Assembly (NCBI GenBank): GCA_007131625.1
Contig: SLQC01000278.1
Location: 1-16,567, forward strand
Source: Balneolales bacterium
GTDB taxonomy: Bacteria > Bacteroidota > Rhodothermia > Balneolales > Natronogracilivirgulaceae
Reading direction: 5' to 3'
DNA: 16,567 nt
In this document: one piece after another, positions 7,156-14,759 of the stretch
Position numbering within the stretch: position 1 is the stretch's first letter
Layout of the letters: each line of letters opens with the position of its first letter
Notes under the pieces: model-generated
The model's database searches: none
Seen by the model: the letters and a program-made list of their open reading frames with translations, nothing else
What the model was told of the DNA's origin: nothing
Translations under genes and position numbers: made by a program

Positions 7156-9144
7156 TTATTCATACCCCTTCATGGGCAAAGAGCTCTCCAGCCATCTCAG
7201 ATTGAATTTATAGTGTAAACGGCTTGAGATCAGATGAATTATCCCGTCAGGAGCTTGGGAAGCGGCTAAATATCCCTGATATTCAGCATTATCATAGGTA
7301 GCTTTAAACGGTGCTGTCGGGCCACCAATATGTCGTGCGAAATACTCCTCACCGTCTGCAGGTGTTACAAGTTTCCGCACAGGCCAGGTTTCACCTTCAT
7401 CGTAAGATAATGCTGTAAATAGCCCGTACCCGCGATATTCATTGCCATTTTCATCTTTGAATTTCAAACCTTTTTCACGAGGCTCATTTCTATCATCCGT
7501 AAAGGAGGCGTAAAGGATCGGGCCTTCGTTCAGTCTGATGAGTACCGGACGCTGTCCGCTGCCAGTTGGTGGAAATGGACTTGCAGTATAAGCCCAGGTC
7601 TTTCCCATATCACTGGAAATACTCATTGGGCTTCGACCGTCTATATTTTGTCCGCGTCCTATTGCCATCAGCCTCCCATCATCCAGCTCTACTACGCCTG
7701 CATGAATTCCTTTAATTGTACCCCCCGGATCCGTCCAGGTCTCTCCATCATCTCTGCTTATATGGAGGGCTGTACCACCTGGATTCGAGTCGGCCGTTAC
7801 AATAATCGCTCCATCACTGGTCTTGAAGGCTCCATCGATTACCTGATGACGTGAATGGTGCTCCGGACCAATCAATTGTGCTTTCGACCAGGTTGCACCG
7901 TTATCCGTGCTTTTTCTCATTACCATTCCAAGTATATGATGAATCTCTGCACTGGCAGAGAGACCATTGAAATGATAGAGGGTGCCGTCACTGTCAGTGA
8001 ACAGATCCGGACCATGGAGATTCCTGCCAGGTATCCGAAAAAACTCTGAAGCAGTATCCCATTCTTTTTCACCTGCCCGTAATCGTGCACCGACAATCGC
8101 CAACTCGCGTCCGCGTTCGGAATTCATCGCATGCCAGACGGCCAGCAAATCACCATTATCCAGGATAGTGAGTGCCGGACAATGGGACATGAAATTATTG
8201 TATGGTGCTTCCTCCGGCATATTTATATAAGAAACAGGGCCTGCAAAGTGTGGAATTTCCGGGTCGGGCTGTTTGGACCAGTCATAAGAATCCGGTGATA
8301 CATTTTGAGACCAAACAGGAGGCTTCCTTTCTGTAAGTGGCTGATTTTCCGGCATTTCTCCTTTTACTACCCTAAAACCAATCAGCCAGTGTTTATTTTC
8401 GGCAAGAGTTCCCATGCGATTAGCACTGCGCAGATATCGCAATGCCGTATTATGACTTCCGCCACGGGTAACTTTACTATCCCCATCCTTGTAACCTACC
8501 GGATCGATCTGAAAACCTTCAACATAGGGACCATACCAGTCCAGCGTCCACTCTTCTACAAGGCCGTGCATATCGTGTAGACCCCAGAGATTGGCCGGAG
8601 TTTGGCCAACATGCAAAGGAACTGGTACCGGACGTGTCTCGTCAACCTGGTGTCGATGGAACGCTTCAGGCAGCTCGTCTCCAGTAAAAAATTCAGTAGT
8701 AGTGCCCGCTCTTGCCGCGTATTCCCATTCAGCTTCAGTTGCAAGACGATACGTTTCACCTTCTTTCTCACTAAGCCATTCTGTAAAGGCAGCGGCTTCT
8801 TCCCAGTTCACAAACAGTACAGCTTCGTCATCCTCCTTTGAAAAACCCCACTCCCCGCGATATTTTTTGTGCCCCGGATCAAATTTTTCATATTGTGCAT
8901 TAGTTACCGGTGTTGAACTCATATAAAAAGGCTGAGTGATATTTACGGTATGCACAGGTCGCTCATCGAAGAAAAGGATTTCATTGCTCACGTCACTGCC
9001 CCGCTCATAGATTCCCGGCTCAATCCGTACCATCTCCATGCCAAGTGAATTGATGCTTCGATCCTGACTGAAAGCAGCCGTGTTAATTATAATCATCCCA
9101 GGGACGAAAATGATGGTCAGACCATACATCCAGGTTGTTTTCAT
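7156..9144 (-). CDS. Secreted fusion: formylglycine-enzyme-like domain plus sialidase-like beta-propeller
   Basis: A 662-residue two-domain protein. An N-terminal signal peptide (about 1-26, hydrophobic core, ending AAFSQ) sends it across the inner membrane. Residues about 33-261 are a SUMF1/FGE-sulfatase fold (EMVRIEPG, ATEAEWEYAARAG, NLWGLHDMHG, VTRGGSHN, GFRVVKG). Residues about 300-662 are a BNR/sialidase-like propeller with four Asp boxes (S-x-D-x-G-x-T-W) at about 412, 463, 510 and 580. The formylglycine domain has no cysteine, so the active-site pair of true formylglycine-generating enzymes is absent and sulfatase activation is unlikely; binding or another role is more plausible. Whether the propeller is a sialidase or another glycan-active or glycan-binding protein cannot be decided. 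The frame continues 21 codons upstream, but ATG 9144 directly precedes the signal peptide. It stands alone between intergenic stretches and looks less GC-rich than murA. Confidence 0.85.
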   Translation of the reverse strand: MKTTWMYGLTIIFVPGMIIINTAAFSQDRSINSLGMEMVRIEPGIYERGSDVSNEILFFDERPVHTVNITQPFYMSSTPVTNAQYEKFDPGHKKYRGEWGFSKEDDEAVLFVNWEEAAAFTEWLSEKEGETYRLATEAEWEYAARAGTTTEFFTGDELPEAFHRHQVDETRPVPVPLHVGQTPANLWGLHDMHGLVEEWTLDWYGPYVEGFQIDPVGYKDGDSKVTRGGSHNTALRYLRSANRMGTLAENKHWLIGFRVVKGEMPENQPLTERKPPVWSQNVSPDSYDWSKQPDPEIPHFAGPVSYINMPEEAPYNNFMSHCPALTILDNGDLLAVWHAMNSERGRELAIVGARLRAGEKEWDTASEFFRIPGRNLHGPDLFTDSDGTLYHFNGLSASAEIHHILGMVMRKSTDNGATWSKAQLIGPEHHSRHQVIDGAFKTSDGAIIVTADSNPGGTALHISRDDGETWTDPGGTIKGIHAGVVELDDGRLMAIGRGQNIDGRSPMSISSDMGKTWAYTASPFPPTGSGQRPVLIRLNEGPILYASFTDDRNEPREKGLKFKDENGNEYRGYGLFTALSYDEGETWPVRKLVTPADGEEYFARHIGGPTAPFKATYDNAEYQGYLAASQAPDGIIHLISSRLHYKFNLRWLESSLPMKGYE

Positions 9145-9286
9145 TTTACAAACTATCCTTTTATGCAAATATGTCAAGGAATTTTGTGAAAGCAATAATA
9201 AAATCATGTATTAAGTAACTGTTATCAACTTATTAGTGTAACATGTTTTAGTGGTTCTTGAACTCAATATCTGAGGAAGAATCAAC

Positions 9287-9305
9287 GGCTCGGGGTGCCG
9301 GAACC
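9287..9305 (-). terminator. Stem-loop downstream of murA
   Basis: A 19-base GC-rich hairpin with a three-base loop and one internal mismatch starts about 43 bases after the murA stop codon on the minus strand. The following sequence is only mildly T-rich, so it is a weak candidate for a transcription end between murA and the fusion gene. Confidence 0.3.
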
Positions 9306-9347
9306 TGTCAGGTGATCTTCTGCATCAGGGTAAACCGGATATTTGCG

Positions 9348-10616
9348 CTACTCGGTGACCCGGCGGATATCAGCACCGACTGCATTAAGCTTATTTTCCA
9401 GGGTCTCATAGCCCCGGTCGAGATGATAGACCCGCAACACCTCGGTTTCACCATCGGCGACAAGTCCGGCCATTACGAGACTCACGCTTGCCCGAAGATC
9501 GGTGCTCATAACAGATGCCCCTTTCAAAAGTGATTTCCCGATAATGTCAGCCTGATTGTCATGCTGCGTCACATTCGCGCCCAGCCGTATGAGTTCCGGA
9601 ACATAGCTGAATCGGTCGGGATAAATATGATCGGTGACGGTGGACGAACCGTCGGCCTGTGTCATCATCGTGGCCCATTGCGCTTGCAAATCGGTTGGAA
9701 ATCCGGGGTAGATTGCCGTTTCGACAGATACCGATGGAAGGGTGTTGCCGGATTGCACCCGGATGGTGTCGGCACCGATCTCCAGCCCGGTCTGCAATTT
9801 TGAGAAGGTCTCCGTAAAGGTTCCGAGATCTCTTTCCATTGTGTTTTTCAGGGTGATATCTGATCCTGGAAGCATTGCGGCCGCTATCATGAAAGTACCG
9901 GTCTCAATTCGGTCAGGGATATTATCCATTTCCCCGGACGAAATGGAGTCGACCCCCTCGATGGTAAGGAGGGATGTTCCGGTACCGTCTATTCGGGCAC
10001 CGAGACGGTTCAGGTTTTCGCACAGATTGACCACATCGGGTTCCATTGCGGCATTGCGGATGACCGATGTTCCACGTGCCCTGACAGCCGCCAGCAACAG
10101 ATTGACAGTTGCACCGACGCTGCTCGGATTCATCTCGAATGATCCGCCCGGAAGGCGTCCGTTCGGTGCTTTTGCGATTACATATCCCTGATCCATCGAT
10201 ATCTCCGCGCCCAGTGCCTGCAGGCCTTCCAGGTGAAGGTTGACCGGACGTGGCCCCCAGGCGCATCCGCCCGGAAGCGAAACTCTGGCATACCCCACTG
10301 ATCCCAGAAGAGCTCCTGCCATATAAAAAGACGCCCTCATTTTTCGGACCAGATCATACGGCGATTCGTAATGATATAAACCGGTCGGGTCGACTATTAG
10401 TCTTTTTCTGATCTCGTCGAATTCCACCCGTGTACCAGTCACACGAATGACGTTGTTAAAGGTGTAGATATCATTGAGCAGCGGGATATTGGTGATGGTG
10501 ACCGGTCCATCGGCCAGAAGCCCGGCCGCCATAAGCGGAAGAGCTGCATTTTTGGAACCGCTGATGGGAAGGGTGCCTTTAAGCGGGTTTCCGCCTTGAA
10601 TTACAAATTTATCCAA
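9348..10616 (-). CDS. murA: MurA, UDP-N-acetylglucosamine 1-carboxyvinyltransferase
   Basis: Cytoplasmic enzyme of 422 residues catalysing the first committed step of peptidoglycan synthesis: transfer of enolpyruvate from phosphoenolpyruvate to UDP-GlcNAc. The substrate-binding Lys22-Asn23 pair sits in SGSKNAALP, and the active-site cysteine is present at Cys118 in PGGCAWGPRP, so a fosfomycin-sensitive type is expected; Cys-to-Asp variants are resistant. Length matches the family (E. coli 419). The start is TTG at 10616, which gives the usual opening (M)DKFVIQGG; no ATG or GTG is available in frame just upstream. It follows the winged-helix-like gene by 104 bases on the same strand and may be cotranscribed with it. 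Confidence 0.97.
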   Translation of the reverse strand: MDKFVIQGGNPLKGTLPISGSKNAALPLMAAGLLADGPVTITNIPLLNDIYTFNNVIRVTGTRVEFDEIRKRLIVDPTGLYHYESPYDLVRKMRASFYMAGALLGSVGYARVSLPGGCAWGPRPVNLHLEGLQALGAEISMDQGYVIAKAPNGRLPGGSFEMNPSSVGATVNLLLAAVRARGTSVIRNAAMEPDVVNLCENLNRLGARIDGTGTSLLTIEGVDSISSGEMDNIPDRIETGTFMIAAAMLPGSDITLKNTMERDLGTFTETFSKLQTGLEIGADTIRVQSGNTLPSVSVETAIYPGFPTDLQAQWATMMTQADGSSTVTDHIYPDRFSYVPELIRLGANVTQHDNQADIIGKSLLKGASVMSTDLRASVSLVMAGLVADGETEVLRVYHLDRGYETLENKLNAVGADIRRVTE

Positions 10617-10720
10617 TGGTAAGTAAGATGACTTGGAGTGATGATTATTGCAGAATGACGGTCACTTGCGGGTGATGGTCAGATGTTCGGGAATTCAGAT
10701 TGTCAGGTACTCACAAAAGT

Positions 10721-10996
10721 TTATATATGGCGGTTAAGAGCATTTAATCCCTCCCGGGTTGCCCGGTAAAAAAAAGATTCGGGGTGATCGTTGTCAAAAT
10801 GTCGGACTTTTTGGCTAATATTGCCATCGGGACCTTCGTAGACTTCTATCATATTGAGGTGGGACAGAGAGATCAGATCGTCTCTGATCTCACCGAAAGA
10901 GAGCCCGGTTTCCGCATGAATGTGGCTGTAAGATTCTACATAGATCAGAGATTCCAGTATCAGGCGCTGGCTTGTTGTGATTTTTCCCATGGTCAT
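10721..10996 (-). CDS. Small winged-helix-like protein of unknown function
   Basis: A 91-residue protein I do not recognise by family. Its pattern is that of a winged helix-turn-helix: a first helix (about 8-21, TSQRLILESLIYVES), a second helix ending in a Gly-Leu turn (HAETGLS), a third helix (FGEIRDDLISLSHLNMI) and a beta-wing segment (IEVYEGPDGNISQKVRHF), with a final helix (ATREGLNALNRHI). That suggests DNA binding or a regulatory partner, but this is inference from residue pattern only. The ATG at 10996 overlaps the stop of the upstream lipoprotein gene (ATGA), so the two are translationally coupled; a second in-frame ATG lies 6 bases further in. murA follows after 104 bases. Confidence 0.75.
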   Translation of the reverse strand: MTMGKITTSQRLILESLIYVESYSHIHAETGLSFGEIRDDLISLSHLNMIEVYEGPDGNISQKVRHFDNDHPESFFYRATREGLNALNRHI

Positions 10997-11550
10997 TTGA
11001 GTTGAATATCTCCGTAGGTGATAAGGTTGAAGCGATTGTCGTAGATAAAGAGCCGGTGCAGTCCGTTATTGACCTGGCGTGCGCTGTTATAGTTGTTGCG
11101 GTACCCGAAATAGGCCGGATTAATGGTGAAAACCAGCAGACCAAAATCGAGGGGAGACTTATGGTGCCGATACAATGTGCGTTGCGTCCGGTCATCGAAC
11201 ATATCGTAATATCCGACTGCATGCAACCCGTTGACGGTGCCGACCTCGGTAATTAAAAGCTCGATCCGCACATGTTCGCCATGTGTGGGATTCGGAAATG
11301 GCGGCACCTCGACCTCGACAAAACCCTGGAACATAGGCCCGATCTGCCAGTCATTTTCGTCTGTCTGCACCACCCGACCGTCCGGAGTGGTTTCAGTGAA
11401 ATTGCTCGGGATCCGATAAGCTTGTTGCTCAAATTCGATCTGATCATGGCTCCGGCTGCACCCTGAAGTGAGAAATAGTGTAATTCCCACCGCAATAATG
11501 AAGATCGATTTCAAAGGATTTCGTATGTTGTAGGTGTACAAATGAATCAT
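10993..11550 (-). CDS. Uncharacterised lipoprotein
   Basis: A 185-residue protein from the ATG at 11550. A GTG six codons upstream is possible, but the ATG gives a more usual signal sequence. A hydrophobic segment at 15-28 ends in a lipobox-like LTSGC with Cys31, so it is probably a lipid-anchored envelope protein. The mature part has no motif I can name; it is rich in Tyr, Phe, Asn and Pro, has a stretch VEVEVPPFPNPTHGE and ends in an apparent beta-strand segment (HRLFIYDNRFNLITYGDIQL). The gene overlaps the winged-helix-like gene by 4 bases, forming a coupled pair ahead of murA. A candidate promoter with a palindrome lies 60-90 bases upstream. Confidence 0.8.
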   Translation of the reverse strand: MIHLYTYNIRNPLKSIFIIAVGITLFLTSGCSRSHDQIEFEQQAYRIPSNFTETTPDGRVVQTDENDWQIGPMFQGFVEVEVPPFPNPTHGEHVRIELLITEVGTVNGLHAVGYYDMFDDRTQRTLYRHHKSPLDFGLLVFTINPAYFGYRNNYNSARQVNNGLHRLFIYDNRFNLITYGDIQLK

Positions 11551-11609
11551 AACGGAACGGGCCCGCACAGGATTTTTTTGACGCTGTCTTTCATATGTTT
11601 AAAATTTTT

Positions 11610-11642
11610 GATTTATAGGGTCACATGGAGCTTCCATGGCAA
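11610..11642 (-). promoter_or_regulatory. Candidate promoter with internal palindrome for the lipoprotein operon
   Basis: On the minus strand TTGCCA (11637-11642; 5 of 6 to the -35 consensus) and TATAAA (11612-11617; 5 of 6 to the -10 consensus) are 19 bases apart. A perfect palindrome, CATGGA-GCT-TCCATG on the plus strand (11624-11638), fills the spacer, where a repressor or activator could act. A closely similar element precedes the S41 protease (2032-2064). Confidence 0.45.
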
Positions 11643-11754
11643 CAACCAGGCTCGTGTGCGTTAAATAATTTGCATGGAAGTTTCGTATTAGAACAGATAG
11701 TTTGAAAATTCGGCACTGAACAGGGCCATGATAAAACTTTTAAAATAACGAATT

Positions 11755-12105
11755 ATGCTGGAAGTAATTGGCATTACCAACTGTAATACAATAAAAAAAA
11801 CAAAAGACTGGCTTTCGCAGCAAGATATTGAATATTCTTTCCGGGATGTGAAGAAGGAGCCGCTGACACCCAACGAACTGGCCGATCTGGTGATGAAAGC
11901 AGGGCTCGAATCCCTGACCAATCGCCGCGGAAGAAAATGGAAGATGCTTGGTTTATCTGACAAGGAGTTGACTGACAATGACCTTTTTGAGGTATTGCTT
12001 GAGCATCAGACCATGATCAAACGCCCGGTACTTCGCAATGGTGAAGCGGTGCTGGTCGGTTTTGATGAAGACGCCATAATGCGGTTTCTTGAGGAGGATA
12101 CCTGA
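11755..12105 (+). CDS. ArsC/Spx/YffB family thioredoxin-fold protein
   Basis: A 116-residue protein of the arsenate reductase-related family (thioredoxin fold). It opens with the YffB-like segment GITNCNTIKK, placing the only active-site cysteine at Cys10. It keeps NRRGRKW (56-62) and the KRPVL segment (89-93) that correspond to the anion-binding arginines of ArsC. The overall pattern is nearer to E. coli YffB and to Spx-like proteins than to true plasmid ArsC, and no arsenic-resistance genes are nearby, so arsenate reduction should not be assumed. It is the first gene of a four-gene plus-strand operon; the ATG at 11755 follows an AT-rich leader without a clear ribosome binding site. Confidence 0.9.
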   Translation: MLEVIGITNCNTIKKTKDWLSQQDIEYSFRDVKKEPLTPNELADLVMKAGLESLTNRRGRKWKMLGLSDKELTDNDLFEVLLEHQTMIKRPVLRNGEAVLVGFDEDAIMRFLEEDT

Positions 12106-12107
12106 TG
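12091..12107 (+). promoter_or_regulatory. Strong ribosome binding site deciding the DUF3108 start
   Basis: GAGGAGG at 12091-12097 lies 7 bases before the ATG at 12105, and that ATG overlaps the upstream TGA by one base (TGATG). It is one of the few canonical Shine-Dalgarno sequences in the window and fixes the start of the DUF3108 gene. Confidence 0.75.
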
Positions 12108-12920
12108 CGCATAGTTGCGACAACTCTCGTATTGCTGTTGTTCGGGTGGTGTGCCGGATCCGGTCAGGTCCCGGCACATTTATCGGGCGTCGGGGGGAGA
12201 ACTTCTTCAAGCAGTCCGCCAGGTATTCAGCAACTCAAGGAGGTGAATGAGCGGTTTACCTACGAGGTCCGCTACGGATTTCTCCGGCTGGGAAATGTCC
12301 AGGTTTATCTGAAAGGAGATACAATTTATCACGACACCGAAGCGATTCATGTGGTTACCGAAATGGTGTCGAATCGCCGGATACCTCTTATTGGATACAA
12401 GGAAACGCATTATCACAACTTCTTGGCGTGGAACGACACGATACCGTACGGCTTGCGGTTCTGGCAGAACAGCCTGCACCATGAGATGGAAGAACGATAT
12501 GTGTATGATTTTGATTATAACGCCGGCAAAGTGTTCAGTTTTGAAGAGGGCGAACCGGTCGATACGTTGGAATTGGATCGCCCGGCCGACAGTGGACCGG
12601 CCGTCATGTATTATTCGCGTCTGTTTGCTGGAACAGATCGCCATACCAGCTATCCGATCTACATTGACCATGAAAAATCACAGGTCCGTATGCATTTTAC
12701 AAGCCAAAAGGAGTCATACAATTCGCCCGCTTTTCCCGATGAAGATGTCAAAGCCTACTACATGTCCGGTAATGCCGAGTTTGAAGGGCCATTCGGTTTT
12801 TCCGGCGATTTCACCGCTTATTTTAAAGATGACATTTTACGGATACCGCTCGAAGCCCGGGTGAGTATTTGGCTGGGAAGTGTGCGGGTCCGGCTGGTTG
12901 AATACGAGCGGCTGGATTAA
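12105..12920 (+). CDS. DUF3108 domain protein, exported
   Basis: A 271-residue protein with an N-terminal signal sequence (hydrophobic 4-15, followed by small residues) and then a DUF3108-type beta-rich domain: the opening motif ERFTYEVRYGFLRLGNVQV, a central YYSRLFAG segment and a C-terminal WLGSVRVRLVEYERLD, as in other family members. DUF3108 proteins are periplasmic or outer-membrane-associated in Gram-negative bacteria; their biochemical role is not established. It overlaps the upstream ArsC-fold gene by one base and is followed by dut after 41 bases, so it belongs to the same transcription unit. The family assignment is from memory of the sequence pattern. Confidence 0.85.
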   Translation: MRIVATTLVLLLFGWCAGSGQVPAHLSGVGGRTSSSSPPGIQQLKEVNERFTYEVRYGFLRLGNVQVYLKGDTIYHDTEAIHVVTEMVSNRRIPLIGYKETHYHNFLAWNDTIPYGLRFWQNSLHHEMEERYVYDFDYNAGKVFSFEEGEPVDTLELDRPADSGPAVMYYSRLFAGTDRHTSYPIYIDHEKSQVRMHFTSQKESYNSPAFPDEDVKAYYMSGNAEFEGPFGFSGDFTAYFKDDILRIPLEARVSIWLGSVRVRLVEYERLD

Positions 12921-12961
12921 GGATTTTATAAAAAGACACATACTCACTCTTTTTAAAACTA

Positions 12962-13405
12962 ATGCGAATTTATTTTAAAAAACTGTCCCATGCCGGGTCA
13001 TTAAAACTGCCTTCATACGCCACTCCGGATTCCTCCGGCATGGATCTCCGTGCGGCGCTGGTATCGCCCGTTGTGCTGGAACCGGGGCGGAGGATGCTTA
13101 TTCCTACCGGACTGCAAATGGCCTTGCCTTCCGGATATGAGGCGCAGATCCGCCCCCGGAGCGGATTGGCATACAAACATGGCATTACGATGCTAAACAC
13201 CCCGGGTACCATCGACGCCGACTATCGCGGTGAAGTCAAGGTTCTGGCGGTAAATCTGGGAGATGAGCCGTTTGAAATCCGGCACGGAGACCGCATCGCA
13301 CAGATGGTGATTGCGCCGGTGATACAGGCCGAAACACGGGAAGTCGACGTGCTACCCGGCTCCGAAAGGGGTGAAGGTGGATTTGGAAGCACTGGAAAAT
13401 CGTGA
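12962..13405 (+). CDS. dut: Deoxyuridine 5'-triphosphate nucleotidohydrolase (dUTPase)
   Basis: Trimeric dUTPase of 147 residues; hydrolyses dUTP to dUMP and pyrophosphate, keeping uracil out of DNA and supplying dUMP for thymidylate. All five family motifs are present in order: SSGMDLRA (24-31), RPRSGLA (64-70), NTPGTIDADYRGE (79-91, with catalytic Asp87 and uracil-contacting Tyr88 region), GDRIAQMVI (109-117) and the glycine-rich arm RGEGGFGSTG (136-145) that closes over the neighbouring active site. Length matches bacterial homologues. The ATG is at 12962; the gene end overlaps the MFS gene by 4 bases (GTGA). Confidence 0.97.
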   Translation: MRIYFKKLSHAGSLKLPSYATPDSSGMDLRAALVSPVVLEPGRRMLIPTGLQMALPSGYEAQIRPRSGLAYKHGITMLNTPGTIDADYRGEVKVLAVNLGDEPFEIRHGDRIAQMVIAPVIQAETREVDVLPGSERGEGGFGSTGKS

Positions 13406-14703
13406 GCAAACTCGGTTCATATTTCAATGTCATTCGTTATAACCATCAGTTCCGCAGGGTCTGGCTGAGCCAGATAATCTCCAACTTCGGTGATTGGTTC
13501 GGGGTGTTGGCGGTGTTTACACTGGTGCTGTCCTACTCGGAATCGGAATTTCTGCTCGGAATGGTCATCGTCATCAAGTTTCTGGCTTTCGCCGCGATGT
13601 CACCATTTGCCGGATATGTAGCCGACCGGTTTGACCGACGTACGGTCATGATCGCTTGTGATTTCGGGCGAGGAGCGGTGGTGCTCTGTTTCCTTTTTGT
13701 GACGGATGCCTCTATGATCTGGCTGGTCTATGTGCTGACAGCCATGCAGATGGGGTTTGCGGCGGTATTTGAACCCGCCAAACAGGCATCCATCCCGAAT
13801 ATCACATCGGGGGACGAACTGGTTAGGGCCAACATTATCTCAAATCTTTCATGGAGCATTATTTTTACCATTGGTATGGGCCTTGGTGGATTGGCGACTG
13901 CGTGGCTCGGCACTGATGCGGTGTTTGTCATAAATGGTACGGGATACATTTTATCAACCTGGTTTCTGTTTCGGGCAACCATCCCGCACCGGCGCGACGA
14001 TGAGACTATGGAATCACTAAGCAATCCGATACGTGGAATCAAGGACGGGTACGCCTTTTTATTTGCCAACTCTCACATTCTGCGGCCTGCCCTGGCCAAG
14101 GGAACCATTACGTTTTTTCTCGGGGCGATGGTCTATCTGCTGATTCTGGTGTCCGAGGAGCTGTTGATGATGGGGAGTATCGGGTTGGGATTGCTTTATT
14201 CCAGCCGGGGGTTCGGGACGGCGGTTGGACCTGTCCTGGTGCGGCGGTATTTCAGTGATGAGCGCAAGTGGGTGACTTTGATGGGATTGGCGATGATCTC
14301 CGCAGGATCATTTTATCTGGTAGTGGGGATGATGGAAGTGCTGTGGGTGATGGTGATTCTGGTTTTTCTGGCACATTGCGGATCCGGAGCAAACTGGGTA
14401 ATGAGTACTGTTTTGTTGCAGAAACGCTCGCCCGATGAATTTCGCGGCCGCATTTTCGGTTCAGAATGGCTTATGTTCACGTTTACTCAGGCCATTTCGG
14501 TGACCGGAGTGTCGATGATCATGGAGTTCGAACTGTTAACATTGCAGCAGGCGCTACTGATTTATGCGTCGGGACTGATTGTCAGCGGGGTAATCTGGTT
14601 GTTGCTGGTTGCCCGGAAAGAGGTGCGCTGGCACCGGTATCATGCCGCACAAGACTGGCGAAAGGAGATGCGTGAGCATCAGTTGCTGCATCCACCGGAG
14701 TGA
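13402..14703 (+). CDS. MFS transporter, EntS-like exporter family
   Basis: A 433-residue inner-membrane protein of the major facilitator superfamily, with hydrophobic segments consistent with 12 transmembrane helices. The loop 2-3 signature is clear: GYVADRFDRRTVM at about 70-82, matching G-x-x-x-D-R-x-x-R-R. The opening (NHQFRRVWLSQIISNFGDWFGVLAV) and the segment VFEPAKQASIPNI are typical of the MFS_3/EntS-like group of drug or siderophore exporters. The substrate cannot be told. The GTG start at 13402 overlaps the dut stop codon, so translation is coupled to dut. It is the last gene of the plus-strand operon; only 56 bases separate it from the convergent GH18 remnant, and I see no good terminator there. 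Confidence 0.92.
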   Translation: MSKLGSYFNVIRYNHQFRRVWLSQIISNFGDWFGVLAVFTLVLSYSESEFLLGMVIVIKFLAFAAMSPFAGYVADRFDRRTVMIACDFGRGAVVLCFLFVTDASMIWLVYVLTAMQMGFAAVFEPAKQASIPNITSGDELVRANIISNLSWSIIFTIGMGLGGLATAWLGTDAVFVINGTGYILSTWFLFRATIPHRRDDETMESLSNPIRGIKDGYAFLFANSHILRPALAKGTITFFLGAMVYLLILVSEELLMMGSIGLGLLYSSRGFGTAVGPVLVRRYFSDERKWVTLMGLAMISAGSFYLVVGMMEVLWVMVILVFLAHCGSGANWVMSTVLLQKRSPDEFRGRIFGSEWLMFTFTQAISVTGVSMIMEFELLTLQQALLIYASGLIVSGVIWLLLVARKEVRWHRYHAAQDWRKEMREHQLLHPPE

Positions 14704-14759
14704 GATATGGTGAAACAGCCATGACAGGTTTACTATGAAATTGTATTATGTACAACCCG

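Noticed and set aside
9145..9207. 21-codon upstream extension of the fusion gene
   Set aside because: It would bury the signal peptide; the ATG at 9144 sits exactly before it.
11755..12105. Arsenate resistance gene arsC
   Set aside because: The N-terminal CNTIKK motif and length fit YffB/Spx-like proteins better, and no arsR, arsB or acr3 neighbour exists here.
12929..12955. 8-bp inverted repeat TAAAAAGA/TCTTTTTA between the DUF3108 and dut genes as a terminator
   Set aside because: The stem has a single G-C pair and no T-tract follows it; the genes around it look like one operon.
14704..14759. Bidirectional terminator between the convergent MFS gene and GH18 remnant
   Set aside because: Only a 4-5 bp weak pairing can be drawn and no T-tract is present on either strand.
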